Assembly (NCBI GenBank): GCA_016208085.1
Contig: JACQYT010000133.1
Coordinates: forward strand, 1-41,728
Origin: Elusimicrobiota bacterium
GTDB taxonomy: Bacteria; Elusimicrobiota; Elusimicrobia; Elusimicrobiales; UBA9959
DNA length: 41,728 bases
Direction: 5' to 3'
Positions 23,287-31,658 of the stretch are shown piece after piece. A program made the translations under genes and the position numbers. The stretch's first letter is position 1; every line of letters begins with the position of its first letter. The notes under the pieces were generated by a model that had not been told where the DNA came from, searched no databases, and was given only the letters and a program-made list of their open reading frames with translations.

Positions 23287-23317
23287 CGGGGCCGTTGGTG
23301 AAGATGAAAAATAATTA

Positions 23318-24217
23318 CTAGCGGATGAATAGCAGCGCCACGCCGGCGACGGCGACGGCAGCGCCTATGACGCTGCGGGGGGAGATTTTTTCCTTCAGCA
23401 TAAAAAAAGCGAGAGGCAGGACGAACAACGGCGCCGTTTCATTAAGAACGACGGCTATGGACGCGTCTATGTGCTTCAGCGCCACCAGGAAAAGCCAGAA
23501 CCCGCCGAAAATCGCGACAAACACCGCCGACAACAGCAGCTTTATCGTTTTGCGGTCGCTGAACGGCGCCAGCCAGCTCTTCAACTTCCCGGAAAAACCG
23601 CCCGCGACAAGAAGCCCCGCCATGCCCCACAGAAACCGTATAAAGGTCCCGTCCAGCGCGGAGACGGAAGAAACCCCGACTTTCGCCAGGATTATGCCGG
23701 CGGCGTTGCAAAAAATTGACAGCACACCGAATTTTATCCCCGCCAGCTTATGACTGCGCCCTTCCGCTTCTTTCGGAACGGATTCCCACATCACCCAGTT
23801 AACCCCGGCGATAGTGGCGACAATGCCGGCCCAGGCCGGCAGGGACGGCCTCTCGCCCAGGAAAATAACCGCCATGATCACCGTAAATACCGGCCCGAGC
23901 GCCCCCAGCAGCAGGGCCAGGCGCGGGCCCAGGTTCATCAGCGCGGTAAAAAACAAAGTGTCGCCCAGGGCTATCCCCAGAAGCCCGCTCAACCCGAGAA
24001 AAACAAAATCCCCGGTCGGGACGGGCTTCATGCCGATAACGAGGATGATTGCTCCCAGCGCGACAGAACCGAGGATGCATTTTCCCAGGTTCATGCCTGA
24101 GGGGGAGGCTTGCTCCCCGAGGCGGCGGAATAAGATGGAACTGAGCGCCCACGCGGCGGCCGACAGCAAGGCGGCTGAACTTCCCAGGGTTTCGTGAAGC
24201 AGTCCGGGCGCGGTCAT
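23318..24217 (-). CDS. EamA/DMT-superfamily transporter 1
   Basis: 299 residues with about ten hydrophobic segments in two five-helix halves (SAAAWALSSILFRRLGE at the start of half one, ILAKVGVSSVSALDGTFIRF in half two), the usual EamA duplication. It ends in VIGAAVAVAGVALLFIR, a typical last helix. An inner-membrane exporter or importer of small metabolites; the substrate is not predictable. Its ATG overlaps the stop of the upstream radical SAM gene by four bases (ATGA), so the two are translationally coupled, which suggests that the transporter moves a substrate or product of that enzyme. A paralogue lies at 26978. Confidence 0.85.
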   Translation of the reverse strand: MTAPGLLHETLGSSAALLSAAAWALSSILFRRLGEQASPSGMNLGKCILGSVALGAIILVIGMKPVPTGDFVFLGLSGLLGIALGDTLFFTALMNLGPRLALLLGALGPVFTVIMAVIFLGERPSLPAWAGIVATIAGVNWVMWESVPKEAEGRSHKLAGIKFGVLSIFCNAAGIILAKVGVSSVSALDGTFIRFLWGMAGLLVAGGFSGKLKSWLAPFSDRKTIKLLLSAVFVAIFGGFWLFLVALKHIDASIAVVLNETAPLFVLPLAFFMLKEKISPRSVIGAAVAVAGVALLFIR

Positions 24218-25209
24218 AGGCTGAGCTTCGCCCTGGCGACTATTGCGCGGATATGTTTTTCGTCAGGGGTGAACCGGTCGAGAGAATAAATAGGGAAATG
24301 CCGCTTGATGCCGGGCGGCGTGCCGTCGTGGACGGTGACGGTGTTAGCGCCCGCCATCAACCCGCGGAACTGGCCGTTCTTCCCGGCTTTTTCAAGGGCG
24401 CTGGTGGTGGGAATAAGCAGCCGGGGATAGAGCATCCGCATAAGCGCCATATAATTAAGCGTAAGGTCAAGGTCCCCCATGGGCCGGTTAAAGTAAACCG
24501 AGCCTTCGCCGGGGACGAAGACCGAAGAGCTCCCCATTGTCAGCCCGAGTCTGCCTACCAGCCGTAAGTCGTTTACAATATCGTTGACGGTTTGCCCGGG
24601 CAACCCGATAATATTCCCGGAGCCGACTTCAAAACCGAGTTTCGTTAAAAACCCGATGCACCTCAGGCGCTTGCGAAGGGAATCGTCCGGCTTGATCTTT
24701 TTATAGAACGCGGGGTTTGAAGTCTCGAATTTCAGGATGTAGCGGTCGGCCCCGGCCCGGCGAAGCTGTCTGTACTGCGCGAAGCCCAGGCTTCCCATGC
24801 TCAGGATGACGGTCAGGCCGCTAAAGGTTTTTTTTACGTCCGCCACGCATTTGGAAACAAGCTCAATATAGGCTTTTGAATTATTCTCGCCGGACTGCAA
24901 AAGCAGCACGCGCCGGTTTTTCCGGTACAGATGGGCCGCGATGCGCAGGAGCCGGCCGCGGTCCAGAAGATATTTTTCAGCGTTCGGCAGCCTGTTGATG
25001 TTGCAGAACCGGCAGCGCTGCCGGCAGATATTGGAAACTTCAATGACGCTCCTGACCTCCACTGTCCCGGAAGGAAAGGCGAGCGAGCGGGCCCGGCGGG
25101 CGAGGCCGAACAGCTCCCCTTGCGGCTGCCCCCGCAGCAGCAGCGCCGCGGCGAGGTTTTTGCCGGTAAACTTTCCTTTTTCGAGTTCCGCTATAACTTT
25201 TGCGCGCAT
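24214..25209 (-). CDS. HydE/PylB/BioB-like radical SAM protein
   Basis: 331 residues. IEVSNICRQRCRFCNINRL places C62, C66 and C69 in a CX3CX2C motif with the IEVSN lead-in seen in HydE, PylB and BioB. Further family-like motifs are LQSGENNSKAY, KFETSNPAFYKKIKPDD, GSGNIIGLPGQT and the C-terminal ALEKAGKNGQFRGLMAGAN, the BATS-type barrel end. HydE makes part of the [FeFe]-hydrogenase cluster, PylB makes methylornithine and BioB makes biotin; no companion genes (hydF, hydG, pylC, bioD) are visible, so the exact role is open. The coupled EamA gene suggests a small-molecule product. Confidence 0.75.
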   Translation of the reverse strand: MRAKVIAELEKGKFTGKNLAAALLLRGQPQGELFGLARRARSLAFPSGTVEVRSVIEVSNICRQRCRFCNINRLPNAEKYLLDRGRLLRIAAHLYRKNRRVLLLQSGENNSKAYIELVSKCVADVKKTFSGLTVILSMGSLGFAQYRQLRRAGADRYILKFETSNPAFYKKIKPDDSLRKRLRCIGFLTKLGFEVGSGNIIGLPGQTVNDIVNDLRLVGRLGLTMGSSSVFVPGEGSVYFNRPMGDLDLTLNYMALMRMLYPRLLIPTTSALEKAGKNGQFRGLMAGANTVTVHDGTPPGIKRHFPIYSLDRFTPDEKHIRAIVARAKLSL

Positions 25210-25391
25210 TTAGATCTTCCGCATAAATGAGCCGCGTTCATGCAAATCGATTGACGCGTTTTTGGAGTGGATAAGCACGCTCCGGATATTGTAATATTAT
25301 CAATTAAAGACATATGCGCGAAAGAGGCCGGTTCAAACCGTTTAAAATATATAAGGTGTAAAATCGAAGTTCCGGCACAGGGAGAGGCATA

Positions 25392-26651
25392 GTGAAGGGA
25401 TCGCTGAAAACCTGGCTGATACTGATAGGCGTGGTAATTATCATTGCCGGCGCCGGCGCTTATCTGACAATCTATAGAACGGGCCGCGGGAGACCTGAGC
25501 GCCGGGCTTACCGCCTCGCCGATATTGCCGGCAAAGTCGCGTCCTCACAGGCCGTTCTTGCCTACCTCCGGGCGCCGGGGCGGGAAACGCTCCAAAACGC
25601 GCTCCAGACATGTCTTTCCACGGCTGAGAGGATGCCCGAGGACGTGTTTAACGGGTTCCTTACCGCTTTCTGCTATCATGAAACGGGCGACGCGGCCGGC
25701 GAGGCCCGGACCCTGTCGAAATACCGCCCCGAGCAGAAGAATATGTATAAATTCTGTTTTTATGAGCGCCGGGACGAACTTGCCGACGCCTTATATTTCC
25801 TTCCCGCATACCTCTGCTCAAAGCTGCGGGAATCGCCCAGGGCCAGAGACTCGTTCCCTCCGCGGGCGAAATGCCCCAGCTTCGGCGGCCCGATCGTGAA
25901 GAAAGACTATCAGCGCGGGAATAACATGATCGAACGGTTCATCTGCCCGAAATGCGACGGTATGATCGAGCTTTCTGAGAAGAACTTCCTGGGCAATATC
26001 ATTCTTCACCGCGTAAAAAAGGCCAACTTGCTGGTCTCCATACTTCCCTCGATCGCGACAGATTTGGAGGACAGGCGGCGGTTCAAAGGGGAAAAGCGCA
26101 ACACCGTTAAAAACCTTATCGCCGCCATGGACCTCAGGGAAGGGATGCGCCTTGCGGATATCGGCTGCGGTGTCGGGCAATTCACTTTTCCCTTTGCGGA
26201 GAAGGTCGGACCGAAGGGAAAGGTCTACGCCGAAGATATAGACGCCGGCATGATAAAGCTCATTAAATACTGCGCGGACAAAGGGGGCCTCCGGAACATC
26301 GCGCCGGTGCTCGGGACCCCTGACGACATAAAGCTTCCGCCCGGCGCCTTGGACATGGCCACCCTTATCCACATCTACAGGAGCATAGTGATAGGGCTGG
26401 ATGAGAAAGGGCTGCAATATCTGGAACCTTTTTTTGATACTTTCCTTGCGGGCATTTATAAGGCGCTTAAAAGCGACGGTGTGCTGGTTTTAGTAGACCA
26501 CTTTGATCCCCGTTTTGAAATATCCGTTGAAACAACGGCCGAAGCGCTGAAAAAAAGGAATTTCCGGCTCGTCGCGGACAAGAGCGACTCCAGGGGACGC
26601 ACTATGATCCTATTTTTTAAAAAAACACAAACTGAGAGGAACCGTTTATGA
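25392..26651 (+). CDS. Membrane-anchored protein with C-terminal SAM-methyltransferase domain (MT-3)
   Basis: 419 residues, GTG start at 25392 with a good ribosome site (GGGAGAGG). One membrane helix at 8-26 is followed by a very basic stretch (RTGRGRPERRAYR). By the positive-inside rule the C-terminal part could face the cytoplasm, which would give the methyltransferase access to SAM. The helical domain (SSQAVLAYLR) and zinc-ribbon-like C161-P-S-F-G-G / C185-P-K-C188 match MT-2, including the same Phe in place of a Cys. Motif I ADIGCGVGQFTF is at 255-266, the acid in AEDID at 280-284. It overlaps the next small frame by ATGA. The substrate is unknown. Confidence 0.78.
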   Translation: MKGSLKTWLILIGVVIIIAGAGAYLTIYRTGRGRPERRAYRLADIAGKVASSQAVLAYLRAPGRETLQNALQTCLSTAERMPEDVFNGFLTAFCYHETGDAAGEARTLSKYRPEQKNMYKFCFYERRDELADALYFLPAYLCSKLRESPRARDSFPPRAKCPSFGGPIVKKDYQRGNNMIERFICPKCDGMIELSEKNFLGNIILHRVKKANLLVSILPSIATDLEDRRRFKGEKRNTVKNLIAAMDLREGMRLADIGCGVGQFTFPFAEKVGPKGKVYAEDIDAGMIKLIKYCADKGGLRNIAPVLGTPDDIKLPPGALDMATLIHIYRSIVIGLDEKGLQYLEPFFDTFLAGIYKALKSDGVLVLVDHFDPRFEISVETTAEALKKRNFRLVADKSDSRGRTMILFFKKTQTERNRL

Positions 26652-26934
26652 TCAATTCCGTTTTGCAGGAAAAAACCTCCCGCGCGGTCGGGGAGTTCCA
26701 TGAACTGATAGAGCTCGGCCTTATTAACGAGGGCGGGGAATTCATTTCCACGCGCTGGGCGGCCTGCCCAACACCGGAACAGGCAATAGGGGCAAGGTGA
26801 CAGCCATAGGCCCATACCTCAGCCAGGCCTTTTCCAAAGCGTTCAGGGTCACCGTGAAATATCAGCGCGAATTCAACGCGGAAAACCGCCCACGGGGCGA
26901 CCGCTTCTGGCTGCAGACGCTGCTGCCGTTTTAG
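26648..26934 (+). pseudogene. Broken gene: coupled 50-codon frame and outer-membrane protein C-terminal remnant
   Basis: An ATG at 26648 overlaps the MT-3 stop (ATGA) and runs 50 codons to TGA at 26800 (MINSVLQEKTSRAV...). From about 26748 a different frame carries HALGGLPNTGTGNRGKVTA and QREFNAENRPRGDRFWLQ, ending LLPF at 26934. The latter has the look of the last strands of PF13557-type ('phenol MetA') outer-membrane proteins, which end near ENRPxGDxFWL and a terminal Phe. The frame has a stop just upstream of this part, so only the C-terminal end survives. I read it as decay of a once longer gene or a rearrangement joint. The first frame is not recognised. Confidence 0.55.
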
Positions 26935-26977
26935 TCCGTCCGCCGGACCTGCCTGCCGGTAGGCAGGGGCGGACGGA
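26935..26977. terminator. 10-bp-stem hairpin between convergent units
   Basis: TCCGTCCGCC (26935-26944) pairs perfectly with GGCGGACGGA (26968-26977). Inside, CCTGCCT-gccggt-AGGCAGG makes a second stem. It exactly fills the gap between the remnant's stop and the stop of the minus-strand transporter. Confidence 0.6.
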
Positions 26978-27856
26978 TTACCGCAGGAAGATCATGACCA
27001 CGCCGGCGAATGCGATAAGAGCGCCGGCCGTTTCGCGCAGGGTTATTTTTTCCTTCAGCAGCAGGGCCGTAAACGGCAGGATGAAGAGCGGCTCGGTCAT
27101 GCTCAGAACCGTGGCTATAGAAGCGTCAAGGTATTTCAGCGACACCATAGAAAGCCAGAACCCGCCGAAGATCACGACAAAAGAGGAAAAGAAAATAAGC
27201 TTTGCCAGGCGCCTTTCTTTGAAGGGAATCAGCCATGCTTTTATCGTCCCCGTCGCACAGCCCCAGGCCGCCAGGCCGGCGACGGCCCAAAGCTGCCGGA
27301 TAAACGTCGCCTCCAGGGCGGGGATCTCCGCGACCCCGACCTTCGCCAGGATTATGCTCGCCGCCGTGCAAAGCGTGGACAGCGCTGAATAGGCGATGCC
27401 GGCGACCGCTTTCTCCCGGACCCCGGCCGGGAACCGTTTCCACAACACCAGGCTTATGCCCGCGAAGATCAGCAAAGAGCCCGCCCAAGCGACCGGTGAG
27501 GGCCGCTCATTCAGCAGAACTACCGCCAGGAGGATCGTGACGACGGGGCAGACCAGCCCCATTATCACCGTCAGCTTCGGGCCGAGACACATCAGCGCCC
27601 TGAAGAACAGGATGCCGCCCAGCGCGACGCCAAGAAGGCCGCTTGCTCCAAGCACAAGGACGGTCCGGATATCCACCGGCCCCATTCCCGAAACCGCGAA
27701 CAGGAGCCCCATATAAACGAGCCCGATGCCGCAGTTGGCCAGAACCATTGCGGCGGGCGACGCCTCCTCGCCGACTTTGCGGAACAGGATGGAACTGTAG
27801 GCCCACGCGGCGGCGGACACCAAAGCGGCCAGGCAGCCGACGAAGCTAAAAGCCAT
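26978..27856 (-). CDS. EamA/DMT-superfamily transporter 2
   Basis: 292 residues with about ten hydrophobic segments and the two-half EamA layout (SAAAWAYSSILFRKVGE; ILAKVGVAEIPALEATFIRQ). It is clearly a paralogue of the protein at 23318: both share AAWAxSSILFRxxGE and ILAKVGV near the same positions. Unlike that copy it is not coupled to a radical SAM gene. The two transporters bracket the HydE-like and MT-3 genes. Substrate unknown. Confidence 0.85.
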   Translation of the reverse strand: MAFSFVGCLAALVSAAAWAYSSILFRKVGEEASPAAMVLANCGIGLVYMGLLFAVSGMGPVDIRTVLVLGASGLLGVALGGILFFRALMCLGPKLTVIMGLVCPVVTILLAVVLLNERPSPVAWAGSLLIFAGISLVLWKRFPAGVREKAVAGIAYSALSTLCTAASIILAKVGVAEIPALEATFIRQLWAVAGLAAWGCATGTIKAWLIPFKERRLAKLIFFSSFVVIFGGFWLSMVSLKYLDASIATVLSMTEPLFILPFTALLLKEKITLRETAGALIAFAGVVMIFLR

Positions 27857-27914
27857 GCGCGTTAGTTTATCTTTTATCCCTCCCCGGTTTCAAACTCCGG
27901 ATAAAAATAATATA

Positions 27915-28037
27915 ATGAAACCCGGAGAAAGGCCGGCATACAGCGAATTTTTCTTCTGGGGCGCCGCCGCCCCGGCGGCGGCCGAGCGGGACCGCCTCCA
28001 CCTCCTCCTGCAGGCCGAGGCGGGTCCTATGCTATAA
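27915..28037 (+). CDS. Possible 40-residue protein (weak)
   Basis: ATG 27915 to TAA 28037: MKPGERPAYSEFFFWGAA followed by Ala/Glu/Arg-rich residues. A TATAAT (27911-27916) overlaps the ATG, so it would have to be leaderless or use an upstream promoter; the DNA also contains the palindrome GCCGCCGCCCCGGCGGCGGC. The evidence for a real gene is thin. The remaining gap (28038-28141) holds a second TATAAT-like box at 28033-28038 and the ribosome-site hairpin described separately. Confidence 0.2.
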   Translation: MKPGERPAYSEFFFWGAAAPAAAERDRLHLLLQAEAGPML

Positions 28038-28113
28038 TAATCAAGAGATATGAACGCCCGCATTTAAGGTCTATACAAGCGCATTATCTCCGCTTTGTCC
28101 GGCCAAAAAACTC

Positions 28114-28137
28114 AGGAGGGTTTGGAACGCTTCCAAA
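28114..28137 (+). promoter_or_regulatory. Shine-Dalgarno followed by a hairpin before the start codon
   Basis: AGGAGGG (28114-28120) is 21 bases from the first ATG at 28142, too far for normal initiation. TTTGGAA-cgc-TTCCAAA (28121-28137) fills exactly that space and could fold so as to bring the site within about 4-10 bases of the three consecutive ATG codons. Confidence 0.45.
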
Positions 28138-28141
28138 AATT

Positions 28142-30163
28142 ATGATGATGCCTCTTTTAAACGCCTGTCTCATTGCTTTACTGGGAACCCCGGCCCGAGC
28201 GGCCTGCGCTCAGACCGAGGCGAAAGTCATGTGCGAGGACCTGAAAAAGCCGTTTTTTCAGATTTTATGCGATACGGACGGAACCTGCACGGCCAAGCCG
28301 ATGCGGGCGCAAACCCTGGCGCGGGAATTCCCGGCAGAGAAGCCCGCCGACACAATAAGGATGTTTATCCTGGGGGAATCGGCCGCGACGCTCCTTGGCG
28401 GCGGCGCGGAATTGAACGAGAATGTTCCCGGTTTTGAAATGATAAACTGCGGCATGAGCGGCTATGAAAGCCACCGCATAACCGGGGTTTTCAAAGAGGT
28501 CCTGAAATACAAGCCCGACCTGATAGTCCTGCTGAGCGGAAACAGCGAGGACGGCGGCTATCCCTGCGACGAATTTTCTTTTACAATGCGGAGCCGCTAC
28601 CGCGCTATGCTGGAGAAGTTTTACGGCTGGAAATCAGGCGCCGGGCCCGCTCCCGTCAGGGCTTCTTTAAAGATACATGAAACGCGCCTGACTGAAATGG
28701 CGGCCCTGGCCGGGAAACGGAAGGTTCCGCTGATCCTCTGCACCCTTCCCGCCAATCTCAGCGGCATACCGCCCTCGGGAACTCCGCCGCTGGAAAAAGA
28801 ATCTTTTGCCGCCGGCCTGGCCGCGTTCGAAAAGCGGAAATTCGAGCCGGCCGCCGGGTTATTCGAGCAAAGCCTCAGGGAAGACCCGCGCGATCTGTTC
28901 TCCCGGTTCTACCTGGCCAGGACGTTTGAGGCCCTTAAGCGTTTTAACGAAGCGAAGATCGGCTACTTGCGGGCGCTGGGGACGGACAGCAGGCAGGACA
29001 GGACTTCCCCGGAGCGGAACGAGATGATACGGAAAGTCGCCGCCCGCTGGGGCGCGGGCCTTTGCGATCTGGAACGGGCCTTTTATAACGTTTCAAAGAA
29101 CGGCATACCGGGGTTCGAGCAGTTTTCCGACGCCACGTTCTGGCGGCCGTCCTACACCAGCCTTGTCTGGGACGAGATCCTCAAGAGCGCCGGCGCGATG
29201 GGGCTGGCCGCCTTTAAAGACCTCCCCGCCTATCCGCTCTCCCAGATTCTGCCTGACGATGAGCTGAAAAAAGATTTTTCCAACGCGCTGGCGGCTATCG
29301 ACAATCCTTTTTTGTGTTCTCCTGCCGCCACGCATAACTGCTTCCTGTGCGAGAAGGCGCTCGCCGAAATAGAGTTCATGGAAGCCCGCCGGCCGGGAAT
29401 GCTTGAACGAACCTCCTTGTCGGAGGAAGCTTTCAAAAACTTCTTCATCCGCAGTTTGTGGTCGCAGGGGATCGCTTCCCGCCTGGGCCGGCTGCGGCCG
29501 CAGTTCATAGCGCACCTGGCCGAGGTCCAAAGGCGGCGCGGGAATTTTAAAAAGTCCCTGACGCTCTCCGAGCGCGCCATCGCCCTGGACCCCGACAGGC
29601 TTTATTTCCGCCTGGTCAAAGCCCTCGCCCTAGCGGGCCTGGACCGGAAAAAAGAAGCCCAAAAAGAACTGGCGGCGCTTTACCCCGTGCCGGCGCTGAG
29701 AAAGCGGGCCGGGGTCCTCGGCAAAGCGTACGGCCTGGCGCTTCCGGATGCGGAAGCGTCCCCCGCGGAGATCAAAGAGTCGAAAAAATCGGCCGATAGC
29801 GGAGTCGACAAGATAAAGGCCGGTGACCCAGCCGCCGCCCGGGAGCTGCTCGCAGAAGCGGTCAAGCTCAATCCTTTGAACGCCGAGGCTTTTTTAAGCC
29901 TGTGTTCCGTGCAGTTTTCAAAAAAAGATTTTCCGGCCGCGCTCCGGAGCTGCGATGCCGCCCGCTGGGGCGCGGACTCCTATTATCCCGACGCCCGGAA
30001 AATGCTGATAAGCGAGGCGTCTTACATGAAAGCGCAGATCCTGGCGAAAATGGGACGCCGCGAGGCCGCCAGGAACGAGCTTAAAAGAGCTTTAAAAGAT
30101 CCGCCGCCGGCCTGGAGGGGCCTTGAAGCCGCCGCGGCGGAACTTAAAAAACTGGACAAATAA
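28142..30163 (+). CDS. Exported SGNH-hydrolase-like protein with TPR repeats
   Basis: 673 residues with an N-terminal signal peptide (about 1-21). Residues 70-345 resemble an SGNH (GDSL-type) domain: FILGESAATLLGG (S80 in the nucleophile place), CGMSGYES (G104 block) and LLSGNSEDGG (block III). The usual Asn of GxN(D/E) is S135, and the Asp-x-x-His pair near the end reads D330-A-T-F333, so the catalytic His seems to be missing. TPR-like helices lie at about 215-285 (AAGLAAFEKRKFEPAAGLFE) and 450-670 (RRGNFKKSLTLSERAIALDP). Similar SGNH-TPR proteins are exported, of unknown substrate. Three possible ATGs lie at 28142, 28145 and 28148. Confidence 0.7.
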   Translation: MMMPLLNACLIALLGTPARAACAQTEAKVMCEDLKKPFFQILCDTDGTCTAKPMRAQTLAREFPAEKPADTIRMFILGESAATLLGGGAELNENVPGFEMINCGMSGYESHRITGVFKEVLKYKPDLIVLLSGNSEDGGYPCDEFSFTMRSRYRAMLEKFYGWKSGAGPAPVRASLKIHETRLTEMAALAGKRKVPLILCTLPANLSGIPPSGTPPLEKESFAAGLAAFEKRKFEPAAGLFEQSLREDPRDLFSRFYLARTFEALKRFNEAKIGYLRALGTDSRQDRTSPERNEMIRKVAARWGAGLCDLERAFYNVSKNGIPGFEQFSDATFWRPSYTSLVWDEILKSAGAMGLAAFKDLPAYPLSQILPDDELKKDFSNALAAIDNPFLCSPAATHNCFLCEKALAEIEFMEARRPGMLERTSLSEEAFKNFFIRSLWSQGIASRLGRLRPQFIAHLAEVQRRRGNFKKSLTLSERAIALDPDRLYFRLVKALALAGLDRKKEAQKELAALYPVPALRKRAGVLGKAYGLALPDAEASPAEIKESKKSADSGVDKIKAGDPAAARELLAEAVKLNPLNAEAFLSLCSVQFSKKDFPAALRSCDAARWGADSYYPDARKMLISEASYMKAQILAKMGRREAARNELKRALKDPPPAWRGLEAAAAELKKLDK

Positions 30164-30165
30164 CC

Positions 30166-30246
30166 ATGGGCTATTGCGATAATCTCGGTAAAAAGGAAAT
30201 GCCCGCCGGCTGGAAGCGCCGGGAGACCGTCACGCTCGGCGGCTGA
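30166..30246 (+). CDS. Possible 26-residue protein before thrC (weak)
   Basis: ATG 30166 to TGA 30246: MGYCDNLGKKEMPAGWKRRE, then six residues. It starts 2 bases after the TPR gene and ends 2 bases before thrC, so it fills the gap exactly. The spacing favours either a tiny coupled gene or leftover sequence. No family recognised. Confidence 0.25.
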   Translation: MGYCDNLGKKEMPAGWKRRETVTLGG

Positions 30247-30248
30247 CT

Positions 30249-31589
30249 ATGCGTTTCTACAGCACCAATTATCGCGCGCCCAGAACCGATTTCTTCACGG
30301 CCGTTCTGACCGGCCAGGCGCCGGACCGCGGCCTCTACATGCCGGAGCGGATTCCCGTAATAGCCAAGGCCGATTTCCGGAAATTCTCGGGCGCGCCGTA
30401 TTATGAAGCGGCCAATTTTGTTTTAAGGATGTTCCTTGACGGCATAACCGACGAGGAACTGCTGGCCAAGTGCAAAAAGGCGTACAGCTTTTGGCCCCGC
30501 CTGGAAAAAGCGGGCGGCAGGAAATACCTCCTGTGGCTAGACACCGGCCCGACCGCTTCCTTCAAGGACTTCGCCGCCCAGATGATGTCCCCGCTGATGG
30601 GGCATAAGCTCAAAGCGGGCGAAAAGCTCTTCATCCTTACCGCCACCTCGGGCGACACGGGCTCGGCCATAGCTAACGCCTTCCATAACATCCCGAACAT
30701 AGAAATCATCATACTCTTCCCGATAAACGAGGTTACCCCGAACCAGCGCAAACAGATGACCACGCTGGGCGGAAACGTGAAGACGATAGCCATAAACGGC
30801 AAATTCGACGATTGCCAGGCGATGGTCAAAGAAGCTTTCGCTGATAAGCGCCTGAAACTAAACTTGAGTTCCGCCAATTCCATCAATATCGCGCGGCTTA
30901 TCCCCCAGTCCGTTTATTATCTCTGGGCCTATACGCAGCTTGTAACGGATATGGGCGAGGAAGTAATTTTCTCGATCCCTTCCGGGAATTTCGGCGACAT
31001 GATGGGGGCGGTACTCGCCTGGAAAATGGGGCTCCCGATAAAAAAGATCATCGTGGCCACGAACGCCAACGACGAATTTCCCGCATTTATGAAAACCGGG
31101 ATATATAAAAAGATAGAGCCTTCCCGGAGGTGCATCTCCAACGCGATGAACGTCGGGCATCCCAGCAATCTTACCCGCCTTATTGATGTTTTCGGCGGGC
31201 GGATGGACGAGAAGGGCAACCTGCGCAAAGCCCCCGATATGGAGAAAATGCGCGCTTTCATACACGCGGTTTCGGTAAGCGACGAGGAGACCCGCAAGTG
31301 CATCGCGGACACTTACAAAAAAGAGGCGATAGTGCTGGAGCCCCACGGGGCGGTGGCCTGGTACGCGCTGGGGAAATTCCTGAAAGAGCATAAGGAAGAG
31401 AACAAAACTCTTTGCATAAGCCTGGAGACCGCCAATCCAGCCAAGTTCCCGGAAGAGATAACCAGGATCCTGGGCATTTCCCCGGCAGTTCCAGAAAGCC
31501 TGGCGAAGCTTGACAAGCTAAAAGAGAACTACATAAAGATGAACGCAGATTATGAAAGCTTTTATAAATATCTGCAAGGGAGAAGGTAG
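30249..31589 (+). CDS. thrC: Threonine synthase
   Basis: 446 residues, PLP fold type II; converts O-phosphohomoserine to threonine in the cytoplasm. The start MRFYSTNYRAPRTDF and the motifs GLYMPE, DTGPTASFKDFAAQ (Lys of SFKD binds PLP), ATSGDTGSAIANAF, SANSINIARLIPQ and IPSGNFGDMMGA are those of the long, E. coli-type enzymes. Length is normal. The gene for an iPGM-like protein follows after a 69-base gap and is the likely source of the phosphorylated substrate. No threonine/isoleucine leader peptide is visible upstream. Confidence 0.93.
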   Translation: MRFYSTNYRAPRTDFFTAVLTGQAPDRGLYMPERIPVIAKADFRKFSGAPYYEAANFVLRMFLDGITDEELLAKCKKAYSFWPRLEKAGGRKYLLWLDTGPTASFKDFAAQMMSPLMGHKLKAGEKLFILTATSGDTGSAIANAFHNIPNIEIIILFPINEVTPNQRKQMTTLGGNVKTIAINGKFDDCQAMVKEAFADKRLKLNLSSANSINIARLIPQSVYYLWAYTQLVTDMGEEVIFSIPSGNFGDMMGAVLAWKMGLPIKKIIVATNANDEFPAFMKTGIYKKIEPSRRCISNAMNVGHPSNLTRLIDVFGGRMDEKGNLRKAPDMEKMRAFIHAVSVSDEETRKCIADTYKKEAIVLEPHGAVAWYALGKFLKEHKEENKTLCISLETANPAKFPEEITRILGISPAVPESLAKLDKLKENYIKMNADYESFYKYLQGRR

Positions 31590-31620
31590 AATAAGGGTAG
31601 AGTTATAAGGAACTCATTAT

Positions 31621-31653
31621 ACCCTCTACCCTCTACCCTCTACCCTCTACCCT
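31621..31653. repeat. Heptanucleotide minisatellite (ACCCTCT, 4.7 copies)
   Basis: Four exact tandem ACCCTCT units plus ACCCT, directly before the ATG at 31659. An AGGGTAGAG just upstream (about 31594-31602) is complementary, so a hairpin can form. Copy-number change would alter the spacing upstream of the start. Related CCCTCTACC sequence occurs at about 14990 and 15100. Confidence 0.75.
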
Positions 31654-31658
31654 ATTTT

